A stretch of 64,000 nucleotides of DNA. It comes from Mesorhizobium sp. ES1-1 (GTDB lineage: Bacteria > Pseudomonadota > Alphaproteobacteria > Rhizobiales > Rhizobiaceae). The notes beneath the pieces were generated by a model. It saw only the letters and a program-made list of their open reading frames with translations. It was not told the origin of the DNA and did not search any database. Numbering within the stretch: the first letter of the stretch is position 1; the number at the start of each line of letters is the position of its first letter. The translations under genes and the position numbers were made by a program. This document shows, in pieces, positions 27,220-35,887 of this stretch. Location: the NCBI RefSeq assembly GCF_020164785.1, contig NZ_JAIUGX010000006.1, forward strand, positions 248,001 through 312,000. Reading direction: 5' to 3'.

Positions 27220-29775
27220 CTACTCGGCCGCGGCGCGGATGCCCGGCCTGTCAGGAAAGGTGCAGATGACGGTCGTGCCCTTGTCCTTGCCGGTTTCGAT
27301 GCGGACGCTGCCGCCATGGAGCTCGACGAAGCTCTTGACGATCGACAAGCCGAGGCCGGCACCGCGACGGCGCCCGCCATTGGTGCGCGGCTCAAAGCGG
27401 CGGAAGACCGAATCGAGCACATCCGGCGGCATGCCCGGGCCGTCATCGTGAACCGAGAATTCCACCCCGCTCGTCAATTGCCGGCAGGCGAGCCTGATCG
27501 TGCTGGCTTCCGGAGCATAGTTGGCGGCGTTGCTGAGCAGATTGTAGAGGATCTGGCGGACTCTGATCTCGTCGCCGTGAAACGTCTTCGGCGCCGCCGC
27601 GGCGTCGATTTCCAGCCTTATCGCATGCTCCTCCAGCCGGTCGACCACCAATTCGGCAGCGGCAGCGATCGTCTGGTCGACATGCACTTCCGAAATGTCG
27701 AGCTGCATGATGCCGGCATCCACCGTGGCCAGGTCGAGGATGTCGTTGACGATGGTGAGCAGCACGGAGGACGACGAGCTGACATGGCCGACATATTCGC
27801 GCTGTTTCGGGTTCAGCGGACCGGTCGTCGGCAGCGTCAGCAGTTCGGTGAAGCCGATGATGTTGGTGAGCGGCGATCGCAATTCGTAGGACACATGCTG
27901 GACGAACTCGTTCTTGAGCTGGTCGGATTTCCGCAACGCCTCGTTCTTGTCCTTCAGCGCCCTCTCGACATGGACGCTGTCGGTCACATCGACGAAGGTC
28001 ACCATCACCTGCCCGTTGGGTAGCGGAATCATGGCGTAGCTCAGCACATCGCCATTGTTGAGTTCGGTCTGGCCATGGCGATCGCGCCGCTCGTCGTCGA
28101 AACCGGTGATGGCGGCGACGAAGCCGGGCCAGGGACTGTCTGCCGCTTGCCGGCTGCACAGGTCACGGATCGTGGAAACGTGCACATTCGCCTTGGCGGC
28201 CTCGGCGCTCAGCCCCCAAAGTTTGGCAAAGGCCGGATTCGAAAGCCGAAGCCTGCCGTCCGGGCCGAACACCGCCACGCCCTCGGCAAGGTTGTCGAGC
28301 GTTTCGCCCTGGACCCGCACTGCCGTTTGATAGCGGCTCTCGAGATCCATCTTCTCGGTAAGGTTCTCGAAGACCCAGGTCACGCCGCCCTTGGGCTGCG
28401 GACTGGCGACGACGCGAATGGTCTTTCCATCGGGCAGATGCCACCAATGTTCCTGCGACTCCACGGCGCGATAGGCGCTAAGCAGGCTTTCCTTCCAGCG
28501 GCGCCATTCGGGCTGCTCGGCGATCTTGCCCTCGCTGCGCAAACGGTCGAGCAACAATGCATTGTCGGGGGCGCTGTGCAGGAAGCCGGTTTCGAGGCCC
28601 CAGAGTTTCTGGAACGCCTGGTTGAAGAACCGCAGCTTCTCATCGACGTCGAAAATGGCCACCGCCGTGTTGAGCTGGTCGAGCGTGTCGGCATGGCTCC
28701 TTACGGTGCGCTCATATTCGCCGCGCATCGCCTCGATGGCGCTGGTGTCGCAGGCAAGGCCGGCGGAGCCATCGGCGCCGGCGAAATCGGTCACCGCGAA
28801 TACGCGACGGTCGCCTTCGATCACAGTCGAGAGCGATTGCTCGAAGACCGGATGGGATCTGTGTTGGGCGGCAATCGCGTCCCGCGCCTGGCCGCCGAGA
28901 AACTCCTTCGCGTCGCGCACGGCGGCTTCCGGGCTTTCGGCCTCGACGGCATCGGCATAGGCCCTGTTGACCCATCTCAGCCGCCCGTCCTCGCCACGCA
29001 TCCACGCCGGCATCTTGAGCGCGTCGAGCAGGCCCATCATCGTATCGTGGTCCGCCGTCAGGCGCTGGTTTTCGATCTTGAGCCGCGCCTGGCCACGTTG
29101 CGTCTCCGACAGCGAAACGAAGCGCACGAGCACGTGCGCCGCGCTCTTGCGGCCATGCACCTCGAGCGGTGCGCCGGCCTGCGATTCAATGACAAGGTCG
29201 AAGGGTCTCGCTTTTTCGCGCAGTCCGGCGATGGCGTGCTCAAGCGCCGCGGCCGAGCGCGGCATCAGCCAGCGGCCGAAGGCAAGGAACGCTGCCCGGT
29301 CCTCAGGCGCTCCGCTCTCGACCGGCAAGGTGCCGATCAGTTCCGGTTTCTTATTGTCCGCCGCCCAGACAACGACACGCTGGTCGCGCAAGTTGAGCAA
29401 CGCCTCAGAACGGCGCAGCGCCGCATTGATGTCGGCGAGACGGCTCCTGAGTTCGACATTCTCCGCCGAGGTGCGGGCCCTTTCGCGAATGAGGACGACG
29501 GCCGACAGAAGGGCCGCGCCGGTCACGCCGACGAACACGGCAAGCTGCATGACCTCTACCGTGCTGACCGACAGGCCGGCAACGGTCGCACCCTTGCCCT
29601 CGGCACGCGCGACCGCATGAAGGAAGGGAGCGGCCAGTGTAGAGGTGCCGAGCAACAGCCCGGCGCGGGCGCGCCATGACAGGCGGCCGCCTCTTAAGGC
29701 GGAGCCAGCGGCCCCCGAATCGTCATGGCCGCCGGAAACGGCCCGTCCCGCTGCGTGCGGGTGTTGCCCCGGCAT
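27220..29775 (-). CDS. divL: DivL-type cell-cycle kinase with Tyr in place of the phospho-acceptor His
   Basis: The protein (851 residues from the ATG at 29775, which has AGAGGA upstream; the frame is open to 29868) has an N-terminal membrane segment and several PAS domains (for example TAVAIFDVDEKLRFFNQAF and EGVAVFGPDGRLRLSNPAF). It ends with a histidine-kinase-like module. The H-box reads FVQHVSYELRSPLTNIIGF: the position normally held by His in S-H-E-L-R is Tyr630. N box (QILYNLLSNAANYA), DDGPGMP and GAGLGLSIV remain. Caulobacter DivL has the same Tyr and works as a polar regulator of CckA together with DivK. That role is inferred here from the substitution and domain layout. Confidence 0.9.
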   Translation of the reverse strand: MPGQHPHAAGRAVSGGHDDSGAAGSALRGGRLSWRARAGLLLGTSTLAAPFLHAVARAEGKGATVAGLSVSTVEVMQLAVFVGVTGAALLSAVVLIRERARTSAENVELRSRLADINAALRRSEALLNLRDQRVVVWAADNKKPELIGTLPVESGAPEDRAAFLAFGRWLMPRSAAALEHAIAGLREKARPFDLVIESQAGAPLEVHGRKSAAHVLVRFVSLSETQRGQARLKIENQRLTADHDTMMGLLDALKMPAWMRGEDGRLRWVNRAYADAVEAESPEAAVRDAKEFLGGQARDAIAAQHRSHPVFEQSLSTVIEGDRRVFAVTDFAGADGSAGLACDTSAIEAMRGEYERTVRSHADTLDQLNTAVAIFDVDEKLRFFNQAFQKLWGLETGFLHSAPDNALLLDRLRSEGKIAEQPEWRRWKESLLSAYRAVESQEHWWHLPDGKTIRVVASPQPKGGVTWVFENLTEKMDLESRYQTAVRVQGETLDNLAEGVAVFGPDGRLRLSNPAFAKLWGLSAEAAKANVHVSTIRDLCSRQAADSPWPGFVAAITGFDDERRDRHGQTELNNGDVLSYAMIPLPNGQVMVTFVDVTDSVHVERALKDKNEALRKSDQLKNEFVQHVSYELRSPLTNIIGFTELLTLPTTGPLNPKQREYVGHVSSSSSVLLTIVNDILDLATVDAGIMQLDISEVHVDQTIAAAAELVVDRLEEHAIRLEIDAAAAPKTFHGDEIRVRQILYNLLSNAANYAPEASTIRLACRQLTSGVEFSVHDDGPGMPPDVLDSVFRRFEPRTNGGRRRGAGLGLSIVKSFVELHGGSVRIETGKDKGTTVICTFPDRPGIRAAAE

Positions 29776-29905
29776 GTCTTGGTCCTCTCCGCCGCCTGAT
29801 ACAAGACCGCCCTGATGCGCGCCTCTCTCATCCCTTGCAGGCCGCAAGCGTCGCGAATCACCCGACAATAAACCCTCGCCGAATCGCCGTGAAGGCGATG
29901 GCGCG

Positions 29906-29941
29906 CAAAAATAAAGCCGGGCGAAATGTCAATCGCCCGGC
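29906..29941 (-). terminator. Rho-independent terminator after ahcY
   Basis: GCCGGGCGA (29916-29924) pairs with TCGCCCGGC (29933-29941). On the minus strand it is followed by TTTATTTTTGC. It separates ahcY from divL. Confidence 0.88.
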
Positions 29942-29971
29942 GTCAATATCTGGTAGTAATTTCCGCTTTGG

Positions 29972-31372
29972 TTAATAGCGGTAGTGTTCCGGTTTGAACG
30001 GTCCCTGCTGGCTGACGCCGATATAGGCTGCCTGCTCGCCCGAGAGTTCAGTCAGGCGGGCACCGAGCTTATCGAGATGCAGCCGCGCGACCTTTTCGTC
30101 GAGATGCTTGGGCAGCACATAGACCTGATTCTCGTACTGTCCGGGCTTGGTGTACAATTCGATCTGGGCCAGTACCTGGTTGGTGAAGGACGCCGACATG
30201 ACGAAGCTCGGATGGCCGGTGGCATTGCCCAGATTGAGCAGGCGGCCTTCCGATAACAGGATCATGCGCTTGCCGTCCGCAAAGGTGATCATGTCGACCT
30301 GCGGCTTGACGTTGGTCCATTTCAGATTGCGCAGCGACGCCACCTGGATCTCATTGTCGAAGTGGCCGATGTTGCCGACGATGACCATGTCCTTCATCGA
30401 GCGCATGTGGTCGAGGGTTACGACGTCTTTGTTGCCGGTTGTGGTGATGACGATGTCGGCGGTCGGAGCCGCGTCTTCCAGCGTGACCACCTCGAAACCG
30501 TCCATCGCCGCCTGCAGCGCGCAGATTGGATCGACTTCGGTGACCTTGACGCGGGCACCGGCGCCCTTGAGCGAAGCCGACGAGCCCTTGCCGACGTCGC
30601 CATAGCCGCACACCACGGCGACCTTGCCGGCCATCATGGTGTCAGTGCCCCGGCGGATGCCATCGACCAGCGATTCCTTGCAGCCATACTTGTTGTCGAA
30701 TTTCGACTTGGTGACCGAGTCGTTGACGTTGATGGCAGGGAAGGGCAGCAAGCCCTTCTTCTGTAGCTGGTAAAGACGGTTGACGCCGGTGGTCGTCTCT
30801 TCGGTGACGCCCCGGATTGCAGCCTTCTGCCTGGTGAAGAAGCCGGGCGTGGCCGCCAGGCGCTTCTTGACCTGGGCATAGAAATATTCTTCTTCCTCGC
30901 TCTGCGGGTTGGACAGCACGTCCTCCCCGGCTTCGGCGCGGGCGCCGATCAGGATGTACATGGTGGCGTCCCCGCCATCATCGAGGATCATGTTGGAGAG
31001 GCCGCCGTCCGCCCACTGGAAGATGCGGTCGGTGTAGTCCCAATACTGTTCGAGGCTCTCGCCTTTGACAGCGAAGACAGGAATGCCGGCCTCGGCAATC
31101 GCCGCGGCGGCATGGTCCTGCGTCGAGAAGATGTTGCAGGACGCCCAGCGGATGTCGGCGCCGAGCGCCTTAAGGGTTTCGATCAACACTGCTGTCTGGA
31201 TGGTCATGTGCAACGAGCCGGTGATGCGCGCGCCCTCGAGCGGCTTCTTGGAGCCGAATTCCTCACGGCAGGCCATCAGGCCCGGCATTTCGGTCTCAGC
31301 GATCTCGATTTCCTTGCGGCCCCAGCCGGCAAGCGAGATGTCTGCGACCACGTAATCCTTGCTACCCGTCAT
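29972..31372 (-). CDS. ahcY: Adenosylhomocysteinase
   Basis: AhcY hydrolyses S-adenosylhomocysteine to adenosine and homocysteine, removing the inhibitor left by methyltransferases. The 466-residue protein has [15 protein letters not shown], the NAD-binding [20 protein letters not shown] region, the [11 protein letters not shown] motif and the C-terminal KPEHYRY. Downstream is a strong terminator. Upstream (31494-31509) is a palindrome like SahR operators, which suggests control by S-adenosylhomocysteine. ptsH lies upstream on the same strand with a 171-base gap, so the gene probably has its own promoter. Confidence 0.98.
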   Translation of the reverse strand: MTGSKDYVVADISLAGWGRKEIEIAETEMPGLMACREEFGSKKPLEGARITGSLHMTIQTAVLIETLKALGADIRWASCNIFSTQDHAAAAIAEAGIPVFAVKGESLEQYWDYTDRIFQWADGGLSNMILDDGGDATMYILIGARAEAGEDVLSNPQSEEEEYFYAQVKKRLAATPGFFTRQKAAIRGVTEETTTGVNRLYQLQKKGLLPFPAINVNDSVTKSKFDNKYGCKESLVDGIRRGTDTMMAGKVAVVCGYGDVGKGSSASLKGAGARVKVTEVDPICALQAAMDGFEVVTLEDAAPTADIVITTTGNKDVVTLDHMRSMKDMVIVGNIGHFDNEIQVASLRNLKWTNVKPQVDMITFADGKRMILLSEGRLLNLGNATGHPSFVMSASFTNQVLAQIELYTKPGQYENQVYVLPKHLDEKVARLHLDKLGARLTELSGEQAAYIGVSQQGPFKPEHYRY

Positions 31373-31493
31373 GGCAGTGCTCCTGCGAATTGTTGCGCTT
31401 ACGAATTGGTTGCCGATGCGCCCACGCCTATCGGCGCGTCAAAGGGCGCGGATGCCGCTGACTAGCAGATCGCCGGCGAGGCGACAATGGGAT

Positions 31494-31509
31494 ATAAAGA
31501 AATCTTTAT
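31494..31509. promoter_or_regulatory. Palindromic operator upstream of ahcY, SahR-like
   Basis: ATAAAGAAATCTTTAT has perfect 7-bp arms around a 2-base centre. It lies about 120 bases upstream of the ahcY start. It resembles the AT-rich palindrome I remember for SahR, an ArsR-family repressor that senses S-adenosylhomocysteine in proteobacteria. No sahR gene is in the window. Confidence 0.55.
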
Positions 31510-31543
31510 CCCTGCATGTGTCGAAGACACGCTTTTGCCGAAA

Positions 31544-31837
31544 TCAGGCGTCCTCGCCAAAGCGGGATGCCACGAGTTGTTCCAGCGCGTCCATCGCCTG
31601 AGCCGCCTCCGGGCCGCTGGCTGTAACGCGGATCGAATAACCGGGGCTGGCTGCCAACATCATGAGGCCCATGATCGAGGTGCCGCCGACCTTGACCCCG
31701 TCCTTCTCGACATGCACAGAGGCGTCGAACCCGCTCGCCACCTGGACGAATTTAGCCGAAGCGCGGGCATGCAGTCCGCGCTGGTTGATGATCGGAAACT
31801 CCCGGACAAGCTGGTCTTTTTCCGACAGCGCGTTCAT
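31544..31837 (-). CDS. ptsH: HPr-family phosphocarrier protein
   Basis: This 97-residue HPr has the phospho-acceptor His in NQRGLHARAS and the regulatory Ser in KVGGTSIMGLMML, the site that HPr kinase phosphorylates. In alphaproteobacteria without sugar-transporting PTS permeases, this HPr, the EIIA encoded just upstream and HprK form a signalling branch rather than an uptake system. The start overlaps the EIIA stop by ATGA (31834-31837), so the two are coupled. Confidence 0.95.
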   Translation of the reverse strand: MNALSEKDQLVREFPIINQRGLHARASAKFVQVASGFDASVHVEKDGVKVGGTSIMGLMMLAASPGYSIRVTASGPEAAQAMDALEQLVASRFGEDA

Positions 31838-32235
31838 TTGCTGCTCAGAAGCTGGCTGGCGACGTTGATGTATTTGCGGCCGGCGGCCTGCGCCTCGTCG
31901 AGCGCCGCCGCCATATTGTCGCCCTTGCGGATCGAGGACAGCTTTATCAGCATCGGAAGGTTCATGCCGGCGATCACTTCCGTGCGGCCAGACTCCATCA
32001 CCGAAATGGCGAGGTTCGACGGTGTGCCGCCGAACATGTCGGTCAGCACGATGACGCCGGCTCCGGTATCGACACGGGCGACAGCATCGACGATGTCGCG
32101 GCGACGCTGCTCCATATCGTCGTCGGCACCGATTGCCACGGTTTCGAAACTGTCTTGTGGCCCCACGACATGTTCCACGGCATGTCGAAACTCGGTGGCC
32201 AGTTGACCGTGCGTTACAAGCACGAGTCCGATCAT
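31834..32235 (-). CDS. PTS EIIA component, mannose (EIIA-Man) type
   Basis: This 133-residue single-domain EIIA has the active His near the N-terminus (LVLVTHGQLATEF), then VIVLTDMFGGTPSNLA and MNLPMLIKL, all typical of EIIA-Man proteins. It receives phosphate from HPr. No EIIB, EIIC or EIID genes follow, which fits a regulatory rather than transport role. It is coupled to ptsH and lies downstream of hprK, the conserved rhizobial order. In some species it is called manX or ptsL. Confidence 0.93.
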   Translation of the reverse strand: MIGLVLVTHGQLATEFRHAVEHVVGPQDSFETVAIGADDDMEQRRRDIVDAVARVDTGAGVIVLTDMFGGTPSNLAISVMESGRTEVIAGMNLPMLIKLSSIRKGDNMAAALDEAQAAGRKYINVASQLLSSK

Positions 32236-32398
32236 TCTCTGGTGGCTCCCGTCATCGCCGCTTCACAGGCGCATTTTATGCTCGCCAGCCATTTTAGGCG
32301 GCGGGAGCGCTATCTTGTCGACGCGCGGCCTGTTGACAAGCCCAAAATTGCGCGGGCACCTGCCATTTTGACGCATTGCAACAAGAAATAGGGACGGA

Positions 32399-32854
32399 TC
32401 ACAGGAATAGCGCGATCGACAGCCGTGCCGCAATTGCGGGCAAAGCGGCCGTGACGTTGCGTTCGGCTAGGTCGATCCGGGGCACTAGGCAGCCCGCGAT
32501 GGTGCTTGCGGCGTCCTCCTGAAAGCGCGCCGTTCCGCCGGCCGCCAACAGGCGCAGGTGCAGATCGACGACGCAAGCCGGCTCGAAGGGAAGCGGACGC
32601 GGACCGAGCCCAGGCACCTCGGCGAGGCCGGCTATGACGGCGGGAACACGGCAAACCAAACGCCCGGCGTGACCTTCGACAAATAGCTGATCGTCGCCGA
32701 CCAGCCGCGCGAACAATCCACATGGCCGGCAATGCGCGATGAGCGCCAGGGCCAGCGTTGTCTTGCCGGAACCGGAGGCGCCAGTGACGAGGATGCCGCG
32801 ATCGCCGATCAACAGTGCCGTTGCGTGAATGTTTTCAGGCTGCACGATCGGCAA
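32399..32854 (-). CDS. hprK: Short HPr kinase/phosphorylase
   Basis: This protein of 151 residues is only the catalytic C-terminal half of the Gram-positive enzyme, as usual in alphaproteobacteria. The Walker A motif is GASGSGKTTLALAL, followed by RLVGDDQLFVE and RPLPFEPACVVDL. It phosphorylates HPr on Ser. It lies between chvG and the EIIA/ptsH pair; in rhizobia this neighbourhood links the incomplete PTS with the ChvGI envelope-stress pathway. A gap of about 163 bases separates it from the EIIA gene. Confidence 0.93.
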   Translation of the reverse strand: MPIVQPENIHATALLIGDRGILVTGASGSGKTTLALALIAHCRPCGLFARLVGDDQLFVEGHAGRLVCRVPAVIAGLAEVPGLGPRPLPFEPACVVDLHLRLLAAGGTARFQEDAASTIAGCLVPRIDLAERNVTAALPAIAARLSIALFL

Positions 32855-32931
32855 TCATGCTTGTTGGAGGAAGCATGAGCCCTGGACGAACGGCACATCC
32901 AGTCCGAGAAACCGCGGCTCACCTCTCGCGA

Positions 32932-34716
32932 TCATGCTTCCGCCGGCAGCGTCACGACGAAGCGCGCGCCCTTGATTTCGCCAGGCTTGGTGCCTGGAAT
33001 GTTTTCGGCGGTCAGCGTGCCGCCATGAGCCTCGACGATCTGTCGCGATATGGACAGGCCGAGACCCGAATTCTGGCCGAACGCCTCGCCAGCCGGCCTG
33101 TCGGTGTAAAAGCGCTCGAAGATCCGGTCGATGTTGTCCGCCCGGATGCCGGGGCCGTTATCGTCGACCGTGAGGATGTTGAACTTGCCTGAGCGTGCCA
33201 GAGACAGGGTGATATGGCCATGGTCCTCGGGCACGAAGGAACGAGCGTTCTCGATCAGGTTGGTGACGACCTGGCCGATGCGCAGGTCATGCCCGAGGAC
33301 GAAATAGCCCTTGACCCCCTGCGGCGGCTTGGCAACCTTGAACTCGATCTCAACCGCCTTCTTGTTGCGCGTGGCTTCTCGCGAAACGGCGACAAGATCG
33401 GTGATGAATGTCTTCAGGTCGACCCTGCCCGCGTCTTCCCGCGCCAGCTCCGCATCGAGGCGCGAGGCGTCGGAAATGTCCGTAATGAGGCGGTCCAAAC
33501 GCCTGACGTCGTGCTGGATGATATCCATCAGCCGGCCGCGCGAAGTGTCGTTCTTGGCCAGCGGCAGGGTTTCGACAGCGCTGCGCAGCGACGTCAGGGG
33601 GTTCTTCAGCTCATGCGAGACGTCGGCCGCGAAGCTTTCGATGGCCTCGATGCGGGCATAGAGCGCGTTGGTCATGTCGCGTATGGCGATCGACAGATTG
33701 CCGATCTCGTCCTGCCGGTCGGAAAAGTCGGGGATTTCCTCGCGGCTCTTGACGCCTCGGCGCACGCGCACCGCAGCCGCAGAAAGACGGCGCAGCGGAT
33801 TGGCGATCGTTGACGCCAGAAGCATGGACAGGATGGCGGTGACCAGGGCCGCTATGCCGAAGACGCGCAGGATCGCCTTGCGCTCGGCGGCGACGATCTT
33901 GTCGATGTCGCCGCCTTCGGTCGACAGCATCAAGACGCCCAGGACGGCGCGAAAGCGCTGGATCGGCACCGCCACCGAAACGATCTGCTCGCCCTGCTCG
34001 CTGACGCGCACGATCGTCGACGGGCTCCCGGTGAGCGCCTTGACCACTTCCGGGAAGGCCGCGCCGTTGCCGCCGGGCTGCTCGTGATAGACCGGCAACT
34101 CGGTGTTGCGGAACAAATCGAAGACGAATTTCTGGACGCGTTCGAGCAGGTCCGGCTGCTCCTCTTCCACTGGCGGCAAGTCGTAGCGCAGGATCTGGCC
34201 ACGAGAATAGAGATGGCGTGAATCGAGCAGCAGATTGGCGTCCCGGTCATAGATGCGGGCACGCGTGCGGGTCGGCGATATCAGCCGTCTCAGAACAGGC
34301 GCGACACGTTCGGGATTGATCGGAAAATCAAGATTGTCGAGCTGATCCGAGCCGGGTCCGAGGCTTTCACCGGCCTGCAGTTCGAGCAGTTTTTCCGGAT
34401 CGATGCTGATCGAATCCGTCTCGACCGTCGCAGAAGCGGCGATAGCACCGGCGATGATCTCGCCCTGCGTCATCAGGCTTTCGACGCGGGCGTCGATCAG
34501 CCCGTCGCGAAAGGTGTTGAGATAGAGAATGCCGGTCACCAGGACGGCAAGACCGGCGAGGTTGAGGAAGAGGATGCGCCGCGTCAGGCTGGAAAAGATG
34601 TGATGGCCAAGGAAGCGGCGCATCGGAACCGTGACCTTCGATAAGAAGGACGGCATAATCCTGGACGATCGCCTGTTGGCGCCCGCCGGCCTGCCTCGCT
34701 GTGCCTCCACTGCCAT
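32932..34716 (-). CDS. chvG: Sensor histidine kinase ChvG (ExoS)
   Basis: ChvG is a membrane sensor that, with ChvI, responds to acid and envelope stress and controls exopolysaccharide and symbiosis genes in rhizobia. The 594-residue protein has an N-terminal membrane segment (ILFLNLAGLAVLVTGILYL), a periplasmic domain, a second segment (IAALVTAILSMLLAST), HAMP, the H-box FAADVSHELKNPLTSLRSA and ATPase motifs (DDNGPGI, NSGLGLSISRQIV). In the resting state a periplasmic repressor, ExoR, inhibits it in Sinorhizobium; exoR is not in this window. The start is not certain; an ATG at 34656 is an alternative. chvI lies directly upstream. Confidence 0.95.
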   Translation of the reverse strand: MAVEAQRGRPAGANRRSSRIMPSFLSKVTVPMRRFLGHHIFSSLTRRILFLNLAGLAVLVTGILYLNTFRDGLIDARVESLMTQGEIIAGAIAASATVETDSISIDPEKLLELQAGESLGPGSDQLDNLDFPINPERVAPVLRRLISPTRTRARIYDRDANLLLDSRHLYSRGQILRYDLPPVEEEQPDLLERVQKFVFDLFRNTELPVYHEQPGGNGAAFPEVVKALTGSPSTIVRVSEQGEQIVSVAVPIQRFRAVLGVLMLSTEGGDIDKIVAAERKAILRVFGIAALVTAILSMLLASTIANPLRRLSAAAVRVRRGVKSREEIPDFSDRQDEIGNLSIAIRDMTNALYARIEAIESFAADVSHELKNPLTSLRSAVETLPLAKNDTSRGRLMDIIQHDVRRLDRLITDISDASRLDAELAREDAGRVDLKTFITDLVAVSREATRNKKAVEIEFKVAKPPQGVKGYFVLGHDLRIGQVVTNLIENARSFVPEDHGHITLSLARSGKFNILTVDDNGPGIRADNIDRIFERFYTDRPAGEAFGQNSGLGLSISRQIVEAHGGTLTAENIPGTKPGEIKGARFVVTLPAEA

Positions 34717-34845
34717 CGAATAGCAGGTCCCTGTTACTGAGTGGGCAGTGAGCAGCAGGCAACAGATAAATGGCTGGCTGAGACGCGGTGGCCGCTCCCA
34801 CCATTCAAACCGACCACGGACTATTCCCTAATGCCAACAGCCTTT

Positions 34846-35547
34846 TCAAGCCTCTCGGAACCGGTACCCGACTCCGTAAAGGGTTTCGATCATCTCGAAG
34901 TCGTCATCGACGGCCTTGAACTTCTTGCGCAGGCGCTTGATGTGGCTGTCTATCGTGCGATCGTCGACATAGACCTGTTCATCATAGGCCGAATCCATCA
35001 GCGCATCACGGCTTTTTACGACGCCGGGGCGCTGCGCCAATGAATGCAGGATCAGGAATTCGGTGACTGTGAGCGTCACCGGTTCGCCCTTCCAGGTGCA
35101 GGTGTGGCGCTCCTGGTCCATGACAAGCTGTCCGCGTTCGAGCGATCGGGCCTGCTGGCTGGGGGTTTTGGCGGCGGCCTCGCGGGCGCTGGCGCGGCGC
35201 AGGACGGCGCGCACGCGCTCGACAAGAAGACGCTGTGAAAAGGGTTTGCGGATAAAGTCGTCGGCGCCCATCTTGAGGCCGAACAACTCGTCGATCTCGT
35301 CATCCTTGGAGGTCAGGAAGATCACCGGAAGGTCGGACTTCTGGCGCATGCGACGCAGCAGCTCCATGCCGTCCATGCGGGGCATCTTGATGTCGAGGAT
35401 GGCAAGATTCGGCGGGCGCGCCGCGAGCCCCTCCAGCGCCGACGCACCATCCGTGTAGGTCTCGACGCGATAGCCCTCGGATTCGAGGGCGATCGACACC
35501 GACGTCAGAATGTTGCGATCGTCATCGACAAGCGCGATAGTTGCCAT
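34846..35547 (-). CDS. chvI: Response regulator ChvI
   Basis: ChvI is an OmpR-family response regulator partnered with ChvG. The receiver domain has the acidic pair VDDDRN, the phospho-acceptor Asp in [14 protein letters not shown] and the LTSKDDE region with the conserved Lys in FIRKPFS. The DNA-binding domain carries [19 protein letters not shown] and [16 protein letters not shown]. The start at 35547 ([12 protein letters not shown]) has GGGAG upstream and matches the usual start; the frame is open to 35565. It is divergent from pckA across an AT-rich gap. Confidence 0.96.
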   Translation of the reverse strand: MATIALVDDDRNILTSVSIALESEGYRVETYTDGASALEGLAARPPNLAILDIKMPRMDGMELLRRMRQKSDLPVIFLTSKDDEIDELFGLKMGADDFIRKPFSQRLLVERVRAVLRRASAREAAAKTPSQQARSLERGQLVMDQERHTCTWKGEPVTLTVTEFLILHSLAQRPGVVKSRDALMDSAYDEQVYVDDRTIDSHIKRLRKKFKAVDDDFEMIETLYGVGYRFREA

Positions 35548-35887
35548 TTCAAGCGGCTCCCTCATGAGCTGTCCCTTCCTTTGGAGAAGGGGCTTTTGCA
35601 GGACAAATTAGGTACAAAATGTGGCATCGGCCCTGCCCGCTGTCACGCGGGACGTGCCGGTGGCCACAATTGCACCAGTACACGGATAGGACGATCGAAC
35701 ACTGCCAATCCTTTGGGCAACTATCCAACTTTTTGCATATATAAACGATTTAAACAACTTTCAAAATATTTAAATCGATTAATGATTTGATATCATTCGG
35801 CTTTTCTGGTTCTGACGATCTCGGCCCGCGCAATGGGGCACGCAGGAATTTCCGGCGAAGGGGCGATAATTGCTAGAAGGAACCACC
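35548..35887. promoter_or_regulatory. AT-rich divergent intergenic region between chvI and pckA
   Basis: About 340 bases hold no gene. The stretch 35720-35800 is much richer in A and T than its surroundings (for example TTGCATATATAAACG). It contains the inverted repeat AAATCGATTAATGATTT near 35771. Promoters for both chvI and pckA must lie here, but I cannot assign -10 and -35 boxes with confidence. Confidence 0.5.
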
